A stretch of 64,000 nt of DNA from Roseomonas genomospecies 6. Its GTDB lineage: Bacteria > Pseudomonadota > Alphaproteobacteria > Azospirillales > Azospirillaceae. Position numbers and translations under genes: made by a program. Shown here piece after piece: positions 32,010-39,709 of this stretch. The stretch is taken from the NCBI RefSeq assembly GCF_008365375.1, contig NZ_QOKW01000021.1, positions 1-64,000 of the forward strand, given 5' to 3'. The stretch's first letter is position 1. Each line of letters starts with the position of its first letter. Below the pieces are notes generated by a model. The model made no database searches, was not told the origin of the DNA, and saw nothing but the letters and a program-made list of their open reading frames with translations.

Positions 32010-32579
32010 ATGGCTCAGACCACGCATCCGCCCGGGACGGGTGCCCACGCGGCCCCCGGCGGCGAGGGAGCTTCCCGCCGTGATTTTCTCTACCTCGCCA
32101 CCGGGGCCGTGGGTGCCGTTGGTGTCGCGTCCGCCGTCTGGCCGTTCATCGACAGCATGAACCCGGCCGCCGACACCCTCGCGCTGGCTTCGATCGACGT
32201 GGATCTGGCCCCGGTCCAGGAAGGCCAGGCGATCACCGTCACCTGGCGTGGCAAGCCGGTCTTCGTCCGCCACCGCACGGCGAAGGAGATCGAGGAGGCC
32301 CGCACCGTCAACCTCGGCGACCTGCGCGACCCGGCCGCCGACGACACCCGCGTCAAGAAGCCGGAATGGCTGATCGTCATCGGCATCTGCACGCATCTCG
32401 GCTGCGTCCCGCTGGGGCAGAAGCCGACCGATCCGCGCGGTGAATACGACGGCTGGTTCTGCCCGTGCCACGGCTCGCACTACGACACCGCAGGGCGCAT
32501 CCGCAAGGGTCCCGCCCCGGCCAACCTCGTCGTTCCGCAGTACGCTTTCACGAGCGACACCGCGGTCCGGCTCGGCTAA
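32010..32579 (+). CDS. petA: Ubiquinol-cytochrome c reductase Rieske iron-sulfur subunit
   Basis: Passes electrons from ubiquinol to cytochrome c1. The start at ATG 32010 has TGAGGAG upstream. The 189-residue protein has a Tat-type N-terminus (SRRDFLYLATGAVGAVGVAS) that stays as a membrane anchor, then the two cluster-binding boxes CTHLGC and CPCHGSHYD. First gene of petABC. A frame extending to 31629 is non-coding. Confidence 0.97.
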   Translation: MAQTTHPPGTGAHAAPGGEGASRRDFLYLATGAVGAVGVASAVWPFIDSMNPAADTLALASIDVDLAPVQEGQAITVTWRGKPVFVRHRTAKEIEEARTVNLGDLRDPAADDTRVKKPEWLIVIGICTHLGCVPLGQKPTDPRGEYDGWFCPCHGSHYDTAGRIRKGPAPANLVVPQYAFTSDTAVRLG

Positions 32580-32608
32580 GCGGCCCTTAAGGTTCTGGAG
32601 ACCCCAAG

Positions 32609-33877
32609 ATGGCTCAGGCTCACGCCCCCCAGTTCAAGAATCCCGTCGTGAAGTGGATCGACAGCCGCCTGCCGATCTTCACGATGCTGGACCATGAGTA
32701 CAACCAGTATCCGATGCCCCGGAACGTCAACTATCTGTGGGCGTTCGGTGCCATCGCCGGCATCATGCTGGTCATCATGATCGCCACCGGCCTCGTGCTG
32801 GCGATGCAGTACGCCGCGCACACCAGCATCGCCTTCGAGTCGGTGGAGCGCATCATGCGCGACGTCAACTACGGCTGGCTGCTGCGCTACGTCCACGCCA
32901 ACGGCGCGTCGATGTTCTTCATCGCCGTCTACATCCACATGTTCCGCGGTCTCTACTACGGCTCCTACAAGGCGCCGCGCGAGATCCTGTGGATTCTCGG
33001 CGTGCTGATCCTGCTGGCCATGATGGCCACCGCCTTCATGGGCTACGTGCTGCCGTGGGGCCAGATGAGCTTCTGGGGCGCCACCGTCATCACGAACCTG
33101 TTCTCGGCCTTCCCGCTGGTCGGCGACCCGATCGTGACCTGGCTGTGGGGCGGCTTCTCGGTCGACAACCCGACGCTGAACCGCTTCTTCGCGCTGCACT
33201 TCCTGCTGCCGTTCGTGCTGCTGGGCCTGGTGATCCTCCACACCGCCGCCCTGCACGTCTCCGGCTCCAACAACCCGCTGGGCATCGATCCGAAGGGCCC
33301 GCAGGACACCGTGCCGTTCAACCCGTACGTCACGATCAAGGACGGCTTCGCGGTCGTCGTGTTCCTGATCTTCTACGCCTCCTTCGTCTTCTTCGCCCCG
33401 AACTACCTCGGCCACCCGGACAACTACATCCCGGCCAACCCGCTGGTCACGCCGGCCCACATCGTTCCGGAATGGTACTTCCTGCCGTTCTACGCGATCC
33501 TGCGCGCGATCCCGGACAAGCTGGGCGGCGTGCTCGCCATGTTCGGCGCCATCGCGGTCCTGGCGGCCCTGCCGTGGCTCGACACCTCCAAGGTGCGGAG
33601 CTGCAAGTTCCGTCCGATCTACCGCCAGTTCTTCTGGATTCTCGCCATCGACGCCCTGGTCCTGGGCTACGCCGGCGCGATGCCCGCGGAAGGCGTGTGG
33701 CTGCTGATCGCCCGCATCGGCACGGCCTACTACTTCTTCCACTTCCTGATCCTGCTGCCGCTGCTGGGCAAGCTGGAGCGTCCGCTGCCGCTTCCCGCCA
33801 GCATCTGCGAACCGGTTCTGAAGGGCGGTGGCCGCGTTGCCGCCGGCGCCCATGCCAAGCCCATGGAGAAGGCATAA
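32609..33877 (+). CDS. petB: Cytochrome b of the bc1 complex
   Basis: A 422-residue integral membrane subunit with eight or so helices. It binds two haems b through paired histidines in LLRYVHANGASMFFIAVYIHMF and ALHFLLPFVLLGLVILHTAAL. The quinol-site motif PEWY is present (IVPEWYFLPFYAIL). Lies 29 bp after petA with GGAGA upstream and overlaps the cytochrome c1 start by one base. Confidence 0.97.
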   Translation: MAQAHAPQFKNPVVKWIDSRLPIFTMLDHEYNQYPMPRNVNYLWAFGAIAGIMLVIMIATGLVLAMQYAAHTSIAFESVERIMRDVNYGWLLRYVHANGASMFFIAVYIHMFRGLYYGSYKAPREILWILGVLILLAMMATAFMGYVLPWGQMSFWGATVITNLFSAFPLVGDPIVTWLWGGFSVDNPTLNRFFALHFLLPFVLLGLVILHTAALHVSGSNNPLGIDPKGPQDTVPFNPYVTIKDGFAVVVFLIFYASFVFFAPNYLGHPDNYIPANPLVTPAHIVPEWYFLPFYAILRAIPDKLGGVLAMFGAIAVLAALPWLDTSKVRSCKFRPIYRQFFWILAIDALVLGYAGAMPAEGVWLLIARIGTAYYFFHFLILLPLLGKLERPLPLPASICEPVLKGGGRVAAGAHAKPMEKA

Positions 33878-34641
33878 TGCGCTCTCTGAAGTCTGCCATC
33901 CTCTCCGCGGCCTTCGCCCTGGGCCTGGCCGGCGCCGCGCAGGCGTCGGAAGCGGTGCACATCCCCAAGCAGGAGTGGTCGCACAGCGGCGTCTTCGGCA
34001 CCATCGACCGGGCGTCTGCGCAGCGCGGCTTCCAGATCTACAAGGAAGTCTGCGCCACCTGCCACTCGGCCAAGCTGGTCCCGATCCGGACGCTGGCCGG
34101 CATCGGCTTCAACGAGGACGAGCTGAAGGCCATCGCCGCCGGCTATGAGGTCCAGGCCGGTCCGAACGACGCGGGCGAGATGTTCATGCGTCCGGGCATC
34201 CCGGCCGACCGCTTCCCGTCGCCGTTCCCCAACGACAACGCCGCCCGCGCCGCCAACAACGGCGCCCTGCCGCCGGACCTTTCGCTGATCGCGAAGGCCC
34301 GCGTCGGCGGCGAGGACTACCTGTACGCCTTCCTGACCGGCTTCGAGGAGAATCCGCCGGAAGGCGTGACCCTGATGCCGGGCATGAACTACAACAAGTA
34401 CTTCCCGGGCCATCAGGTGGGCATGCCCAACATCCTGATGCCGGACGGCGTGTCCTACGCCGACGGCACCCCGGCGACGGTGCAGCAGCAGGCCCACGAC
34501 ATCAGCACCTTCCTGACCTTCATCGCCGAGCCGCACATGGATGCGCGCAAGCAGATGGGCGTGAAGGTGATCCTGTTCCTGATCGTGCTGGCCGGCCTGA
34601 TGTACGCCACCAAGCGCAAGCTCTGGAGCACCCTGCACTGA
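33877..34641 (+). CDS. petC: Cytochrome c1 of the bc1 complex
   Basis: A 254-residue periplasmic haem protein. It has a Sec signal (MRSLKSAILSAAFALGLAGA, cleavage near AQA-SE), the haem c site CATCH near residue 59, and methionine-ligand candidates in the GVTLMPGMNYNKYFPG region. A C-terminal membrane anchor (VILFLIVLAGLMYATKRKLW) follows. The ATG overlaps the petB stop (TAATG). It is followed by an intrinsic terminator. Confidence 0.96.
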   Translation: MRSLKSAILSAAFALGLAGAAQASEAVHIPKQEWSHSGVFGTIDRASAQRGFQIYKEVCATCHSAKLVPIRTLAGIGFNEDELKAIAAGYEVQAGPNDAGEMFMRPGIPADRFPSPFPNDNAARAANNGALPPDLSLIAKARVGGEDYLYAFLTGFEENPPEGVTLMPGMNYNKYFPGHQVGMPNILMPDGVSYADGTPATVQQQAHDISTFLTFIAEPHMDARKQMGVKVILFLIVLAGLMYATKRKLWSTLH

Positions 34642-34683
34642 GCTGTGTCCCCGGACGCGGTTTCATGCCGGATTCAAGACTGG

Positions 34684-34714
34684 ACAGGGCGCCCTCGGGC
34701 GCCCTGTTCTTTTT
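34684..34714 (+). terminator. Intrinsic terminator of petABC
   Basis: ACAGGGCGCC (34684-34693) pairs perfectly with GGCGCCCTGT (34698-34707) around a 4-base loop, followed by TCTTTTT. It lies 42 bp after the petC stop. Confidence 0.9.
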
Positions 34715-34765
34715 GTGGCCCTCCGTTCCTTATGGACGGCCCATTCCCATTCGAAGGTGGTGCAG

Positions 34766-35317
34766 ATGGTGGACAGGCTGATCGACGAGATCGTGGATTT
34801 CTGGTTCGACGAGGCGATGAAGCCCTATTGGTTCCGCCGGTCCGACAGCTTCGACCGGACGGTGCGCGACACGCTGCTTCCTCACCACGAGGCCGCGGCG
34901 GAGGGCCGGTACGATCACTGGCTGGAGGATGTGGACGGCTGTCTGGCGCTCTGCATCCTGCTGGATCAGGTGCCGCGCAACGTCTTCCGCGGCACGCCGC
35001 GGGCCTTCGCGACCGACGCCAAGGCGCTGGCGGTGGCCCGCCATGCGGTGGAGCAGGGCTACGACCTGGAATGCAACGGGGACGAGCGGATCTTCCTCTA
35101 CCTGCCGTTCGAGCATCAGGAGGACCTGGATTGCCAGGAGCTGTCCTGCACCCTGTTCCGGGAGCGGGTCGGCGACCCGGAGACCGTGCGCTACGCCGAA
35201 CGCCACCGGGACATCGTCGCGCGCTTCGGGCGCTTCCCCCACCGCAACGCCATCCTGGGCCGCGACACGACGCCGGAGGAGGCCGAGTTCCTCAAGGAAC
35301 CGGATTCGTCCTTCTGA
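34766..35317 (+). CDS. DUF924 family protein
   Basis: A 183-residue protein from ATG 34766 (MVDRLIDEIVDFWFDEAM), with GAAGGTGG upstream; the longer frame begins in the terminator and is rejected. It has the DUF924 wording WFRRSDSFD, CLALCILLDQVPRNVFRGT and FLYLPFEHQEDLDCQE, an all-helical TPR-like fold. Biochemical role unknown. Its 3' end overlaps the convergent receiver gene by 26 bp. Confidence 0.9.
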   Translation: MVDRLIDEIVDFWFDEAMKPYWFRRSDSFDRTVRDTLLPHHEAAAEGRYDHWLEDVDGCLALCILLDQVPRNVFRGTPRAFATDAKALAVARHAVEQGYDLECNGDERIFLYLPFEHQEDLDCQELSCTLFRERVGDPETVRYAERHRDIVARFGRFPHRNAILGRDTTPEEAEFLKEPDSSF

Positions 35318-35864
35318 GCCCGCCGTTCTCGCGGGCGACGGGCTCCAGCCAGCGCGCCAGGGCGGACAGCAGCTCGGGGCGGCGCACCGGCTTGAGCACG
35401 TAATCGTTCATGCCGGCGATCATGCAGCGGTCGCGGTCCTCGGCGAAGCCGTGGGCGGTGACCGCGATGATCGGCACCGTGGCCCGGGGGCCGGGCATCG
35501 CCCGGATGGCCCTGGTCGCGGCGATCCCGTCCACCTCGGGCATGGCGACGTCCATCAGCACGGCGTCGTAGGGGACGTCCGCCGAGGCGACGGAGGCGAT
35601 GGCTTCCGCCCCGCCGTCCGCCGTGTCCACGGAGAACCCGACCTTGCGCATCAGCGCCGCGGTGAGAATCCGGTTGGTGGGGCTGTCGTCCACCACCAGC
35701 AGATGGCCGCCGCGCGCCCGCGCCCAGCCGGTCAGCCAATCCTCCACGGAAGCTGGAGGCGCGATGGAGGGCACCGACGCGGCGTGGCGATCCTCGGCCG
35801 GGGGCACCGGATCGACGTGGCAGGTGTCATGCGCCTGCCGGTGCAGAATGTTGCGGTCCACCAC
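35292..35864 (-). CDS. Stand-alone response-regulator receiver protein
   Basis: 190 residues. The first 50 are an unstructured linker with no known domain. Residues about 53-175 are a CheY-like receiver with the phospho-acceptor in VLMDVAMPEVDG, acidic pair in LLVVDDSPTN, Thr/Ala in AVTAHGF and Lys in VLKPVRR. The sequence style is that of receiver domains at the C-terminus of hybrid kinases, but no kinase adjoins it. Output would be by protein contact. The start codon is not well fixed. Confidence 0.85.
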   Translation of the reverse strand: MVDRNILHRQAHDTCHVDPVPPAEDRHAASVPSIAPPASVEDWLTGWARARGGHLLVVDDSPTNRILTAALMRKVGFSVDTADGGAEAIASVASADVPYDAVLMDVAMPEVDGIAATRAIRAMPGPRATVPIIAVTAHGFAEDRDRCMIAGMNDYVLKPVRRPELLSALARWLEPVARENGGLRRTNPVP

Positions 35865-36042
35865 GAGCCTTTGGCATTTTGCAAATCAATTTGCGCCGAA
35901 CCGCAGCGGACTCCCCGTTTCCACGGGCAGCCGGCGGCCGGCAGGCCGGTTCGCAGCAAAGGACGGGCCAAGCGGGTGCGAGGTCGAACTTTTTCGTCGC
36001 CAGCGCCGAAAGGCGCGACGGCGACCAGGGTGGAGAGGAAAC

Positions 36043-36447
36043 ATGGGACTGGTTGATCGGCTCTGGGTGGCCTTCGCGGCCCTGAACGGCGCGGTGGCGG
36101 TCGGGGCCGGCGCCTACGCCAGCCACGGTCTGGCGGACGCGCCGCGCGCTCAGGAGTTGTTCCGGCTGGCCGGGCAATACCAGATGTGGCACGCCCTGGC
36201 GCTCGTCGCTCTGGTCGCCCTGCTGCGCACCGCCGAAGGGCCGGCGCGGCTGGCGCTGCGCCTGTCGGGATGGCTGTTCGTGGCCGGAATCCTGCTGTTC
36301 AGCGGAACGCTCTACGCCACCGCCACCGGCGGGCCGTTGCCCATCGCCATGACGGCCCCGACCGGGGGAAGCGCCTTCATCCTGGGCTGGCTGATCCTGG
36401 CGCTGGCCGCTCTGCTGTTCGGGCGCCGCTTCCCCGGGCGGGTTTGA
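36043..36447 (+). CDS. DUF423 family membrane protein
   Basis: A 134-residue protein (MGLVDRLWVAFAALNGAVAV) with GGAGAGGAA upstream of ATG 36043. It has four membrane helices and the family's GAYASHGL and MWHALAL segments. Function unknown. Confidence 0.9.
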   Translation: MGLVDRLWVAFAALNGAVAVGAGAYASHGLADAPRAQELFRLAGQYQMWHALALVALVALLRTAEGPARLALRLSGWLFVAGILLFSGTLYATATGGPLPIAMTAPTGGSAFILGWLILALAALLFGRRFPGRV

Positions 36448-36466
36448 GCGGGGGCGTGAAGGGCAC

Positions 36467-36826
36467 TCAGGCCGGGGCGTTGGTGGGTTCCTCGGCTCCG
36501 GCGGGGGACCCCTCGTCCTTCTTGCGGGCGGCGGGGGCGCAGAACAGCTCGTGCAGCGTGGCCATGATGGTTTGCGCCTCGTGCCCGTTCAGCGAGTAGT
36601 AGATGTTCTGGGCGGCGCGGCGCGTCCGCACCAGCTTGTCGCGGCGCAGGCGCGCCAAATGCTGGGACAGGGCCGACTGGCTCAGATCCACCAGCTCTTC
36701 CAGTTCGCCGACCGACTTTTCACCCTCGCTCAGGTAGCACAGGATGAGCAGGCGGCGCTCGTTGCTCATGGCCTTGAGCAGCGTGCTTGCCCGCCGTGCG
36801 TTGTTCTGCAGATCGGCAATGTTCAT
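36467..36826 (-). CDS. ArsR-family repressor, SqrR/BigR persulfide-sensor type
   Basis: 119 residues from ATG 36826 (MNIADLQNNARRASTLLKAM); a TTG start at 36916 would add 30 residues. It has a winged-helix ArsR domain with recognition helix SQSALSQHLARLRRD. Two cysteines, C30 (LILCYL) and C96 (ELFCAP), are 66 residues apart, the same spacing as the two sulfide-sensing cysteines of SqrR (41/107) and BigR (42/108). The neighbouring rightward TusA gene fits sulfur control. No metal-site CxC of classical ArsR is present. Sensor role is inference. Confidence 0.85.
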   Translation of the reverse strand: MNIADLQNNARRASTLLKAMSNERRLLILCYLSEGEKSVGELEELVDLSQSALSQHLARLRRDKLVRTRRAAQNIYYSLNGHEAQTIMATLHELFCAPAARKKDEGSPAGAEEPTNAPA

Positions 36827-37071
36827 GAAACGACCGTTTCTGTCGGCGCCAAGCAACAGCGAACCGTTGCGCTCGAATCGTGCGCCGCCGGACCGCCGTT
36901 TATCGTTCGTGTTCAATCATATGGAAGAGTGTATCGCGCTGTCTACCCGTGGATGTCCCGTAGTCGTAAGAATATTCCCCGCTTTGCAGGGGCATCGTCC
37001 GGCGGAGTTGAGGGGGCGCCGCAGCCGTTCTAGAATCGCCCCGACGGTGCCCTCAAGGAGTGCAGAAAACG

Positions 37072-37299
37072 ATGGCCGACCAGACGCTTGACGCCAAGGG
37101 GCTGCAATGCCCGCTGCCGGTGCTGCGCGCGCGCAAGGCGCTGAAGACGGTCCCCGCCGGGTCGACGCTGATCGTCGAGGCGACGGACCCCAGCGCGCCC
37201 AAGGACTTCGCCGCCTTTTGCGAGGCCACCGGAAACCGGCTGGCCTCCAGCACGGAGGAAGGGGGCGTCTACCGCTTCGTGATCGAACGTTGCGCCTGA
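37072..37299 (+). CDS. tusA: TusA-family sulfurtransferase
   Basis: 75 residues from ATG 37072 (MADQTLDAKGLQCPLPVL), with AAGGAG upstream. The active-site Cys is in the family motif GLQCPLPVLRARKAL. It carries sulfur as a persulfide in tRNA thiolation or sulfur metabolism. Divergent from the SqrR/BigR-like regulator. The symbol is by family; several TusA-like paralogues usually exist. Confidence 0.88.
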   Translation: MADQTLDAKGLQCPLPVLRARKALKTVPAGSTLIVEATDPSAPKDFAAFCEATGNRLASSTEEGGVYRFVIERCA

Positions 37300-37467
37300 C
37301 AATGCCGTGGCGGTGCAGGCGCGCACGTTCACCGCGAAAAGGGGGTGGCGGCGGCGGTTGGGGGGATGTGACGATAAGCCCCGGAATCAGCCTGTACTTT
37401 CATTAGCGATCCAGGAACAATAGACGCAGGGAAATGCCTCGAACACGAACGAAAAAGACAGAAAAGC

Positions 37468-38397
37468 ATGTTCACCACCCTGTTCACCCACGCCGCCTGC
37501 CTGGACCACGACACAGGGCTGGGCCATCCGGAATGCGCCGACCGGCTTCGTTCCGTGCTGGCGGCTCTTGAAACCGAAGAATTCTACATGCTCGAACGGC
37601 AGGAAGCGCCGCTCGCCACCATCGAGCAACTCTCCCGCGCCCACCCGCGGGAGCATGTGGAAAGCGTCCTCTCCTTGGTGCCGGAGCAGGACCACGCGGG
37701 AATCGACGCGGACACGGTGATCTCCCCCGGCTCGGGCGAGGCCGCCCTTCGCGCCGCCGGTGCCGTGATCGCGGCGGTGGATGCGGTGGCGTCGGGCCAT
37801 TCGCGCAACGCCTTCTGCGCCGTCCGCCCGCCGGGGCACCATGCCGAGTACGAGAAGGCCATGGGCTTCTGCCTGTTCAACAACGCCGCGGTCGGCGCCT
37901 ACCACGCGCGGGCGGTGCACGGGCTGCAGCGGGTGGCGGTGATGGATTTCGACGTCCATCACGGCAACGGAACGCAGGACATCTTCCAGCGCGATCCGGA
38001 CATGCTGTACTGCTCCACCCACCAGTCGCCGCTCTACCCCGGCACCGGCGACGCGGCGGAGAAGGGCGAGTACGGCAACTGCATAAACGCGCCGCTCGCC
38101 GCCATGTCGGGATCGCCGGAGTTCCGGCACGCGATGACCCACATCATCCTGCCGGCCATCGACCATTTCAAACCCGACCTGCTCATCATCTCCGCCGGCT
38201 TCGACGCCCATTCGCGGGACCCGCTGGCCGGGCTTCACCTGACCGACGACGACTTCGCCTGGGCCACGCGCAAGCTGGGCGATCTGGCCCGCACCCATTG
38301 CGGCGCCCGCATCGTGTCGGTGCTGGAAGGCGGCTACAACCTGCGCGCCCTGGCCTCGGCCACCGCGGCCCATGTGCGCGAACTGATGTACTGCTGA
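37468..38397 (+). CDS. Histone-deacetylase-like (class II) amidohydrolase
   Basis: A 309-residue zinc-dependent deacetylase of the acetoin-utilisation/HDAC superfamily. It shows RPPGHHAE, the metal and catalytic VMDFDVHHGNGTQ, and SAGFDAHSRDPL. The ligand set (Asp-x-His, Asp) is complete. In bacteria such enzymes act on acetylated small molecules such as polyamines or on protein lysines; the substrate here is unknown. It precedes xseB by 156 bp. Confidence 0.93.
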   Translation: MFTTLFTHAACLDHDTGLGHPECADRLRSVLAALETEEFYMLERQEAPLATIEQLSRAHPREHVESVLSLVPEQDHAGIDADTVISPGSGEAALRAAGAVIAAVDAVASGHSRNAFCAVRPPGHHAEYEKAMGFCLFNNAAVGAYHARAVHGLQRVAVMDFDVHHGNGTQDIFQRDPDMLYCSTHQSPLYPGTGDAAEKGEYGNCINAPLAAMSGSPEFRHAMTHIILPAIDHFKPDLLIISAGFDAHSRDPLAGLHLTDDDFAWATRKLGDLARTHCGARIVSVLEGGYNLRALASATAAHVRELMYC

Positions 38398-38553
38398 GCT
38401 TTCCGAATCTTCCGGCCGAATCTTCCGGCTAGGCCCGTGGTGGGAGCGTAATACGCCCGCCGCGGGCCTTGCGCATTTGGGGGCCGGACCATAATTTCGG
38501 GTTTCGGTCCCATCGCGGGCACCCCATCGTATGGATCACTGGCCGGATGGATC

Positions 38554-38808
38554 ATGGCTGACCTCGCTAAAATTCCCCCCGACATCGCCGCCCTCAGCTT
38601 CGAGGACGCGCTGGCCGAACTGGAACGCATCGTGCGCCAACTCGAGGACGGGCGCGGCAAGCTCGACGACGCGATCTCCTCCTACGAGCGCGGCACCGCG
38701 CTGAAGCGGCATTGCGAGGCGAAGCTGCGCGAGGCCCAGGCCAAGATCGACCGCATCACCGTCGCCGCCGACGGCGCCCTCGGCACCGAACCCGCCCGGA
38801 TCGACTGA
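38554..38808 (+). CDS. xseB: Exodeoxyribonuclease VII small subunit
   Basis: An 84-residue helical protein with the XseB pattern LSFEDALAELERIVRQLEDG, then KLDDAISSYERGTALKRHCE. It binds the large subunit XseA (not in this window) to form the single-strand exonuclease. One base separates it from ispA, the usual order in this group. Confidence 0.94.
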   Translation: MADLAKIPPDIAALSFEDALAELERIVRQLEDGRGKLDDAISSYERGTALKRHCEAKLREAQAKIDRITVAADGALGTEPARID

Positions 38809-38809
38809 C

Positions 38810-39700
38810 GTGCAGACCGACCTCAAGACAGCCATGGCCGACATGGCGGCGGATGTGGAGCGTGCGATCCTGCACCTCCTGCCGACCACCGACCTTCCCG
38901 AATCGCGCGTGCTGGAGGCGATGCGCTACGGCTGCCTGAACGGCGGCAAGCGGCTGCGCCCCTTCCTGGTCTGCCAGTCCGCCGCCCTGTTCGGCGTCAA
39001 CCCCGATTGCGCTCTGCGCGTCGCCGTCGCCGTGGAATTCGTGCACAGCTATTCGCTGATCCACGACGACCTGCCGGCGATGGACGACGGCGACCTGCGC
39101 CGCGGCCAGCCGACCACGCACCGCAAATTCGACGAGGCGACCGCCATCCTGGCCGGCGACGGCCTGCTGACCTACGCCTTCGAGGTGCTGGCCGATCCGG
39201 CGACCCACGAGGACCCGCATGTGCGCTGCCAGCTCGTGGCGGCGCTCGCCAAGGCGGCGGGACCGCACGGCATGGTCGGCGGCCAGATGCTCGACCTGAT
39301 CGCCGAGCACGAGACCTTCGACCTCGGCACCACGACGCGGCTCCAGCGCATGAAGACCGGCGACATGATCGCCTTTTCCTGCGAGGCCGGCGGCATTCTT
39401 GGCAAGGCCTCGCCGCCGCAGCGCCACGCGTTGCGCGCCTACGCCCACGACCTCGGGCTGGCCTTCCAGATCGTGGATGACCTTCTGGACGTGGAAGGGA
39501 CGGAGGCCGAGACCGGCAAGTCGGTCGGGCGCGATGCGGAGGCCGGGAAATCGACCTTCGTGTCCATCCTCGGCCGCGACCGCGCCCGCTCCCAGGCCGG
39601 GATGCTTGCCGTCCAAGCCAAAGCGCACCTGGAGATCTTCGACGGGCGTGCCGATACCCTCAAAGCGGTCGCCGACTTCGTCGTCGCGCGGCGGACCTGA
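38810..39700 (+). CDS. ispA: Farnesyl diphosphate synthase (polyprenyl synthetase)
   Basis: 296 residues from GTG 38810. It has both Asp-rich motifs, DDLPAMDD near residue 85 and DDLLD near residue 223, plus GGKRLRPFL. It condenses IPP with DMAPP and geranyl diphosphate to farnesyl diphosphate. Between xseB (1-bp gap) and dxs (9-bp gap), so the isoprenoid genes form one operon. Confidence 0.94.
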   Translation: MQTDLKTAMADMAADVERAILHLLPTTDLPESRVLEAMRYGCLNGGKRLRPFLVCQSAALFGVNPDCALRVAVAVEFVHSYSLIHDDLPAMDDGDLRRGQPTTHRKFDEATAILAGDGLLTYAFEVLADPATHEDPHVRCQLVAALAKAAGPHGMVGGQMLDLIAEHETFDLGTTTRLQRMKTGDMIAFSCEAGGILGKASPPQRHALRAYAHDLGLAFQIVDDLLDVEGTEAETGKSVGRDAEAGKSTFVSILGRDRARSQAGMLAVQAKAHLEIFDGRADTLKAVADFVVARRT

Positions 39701-39709
39701 ACGGAGGAC

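Noticed and set aside
32737..34641. A 634-codon frame spanning petB and petC
   Set aside because: Only the last 254 codons are cytochrome c1; the first part is petB in another frame.
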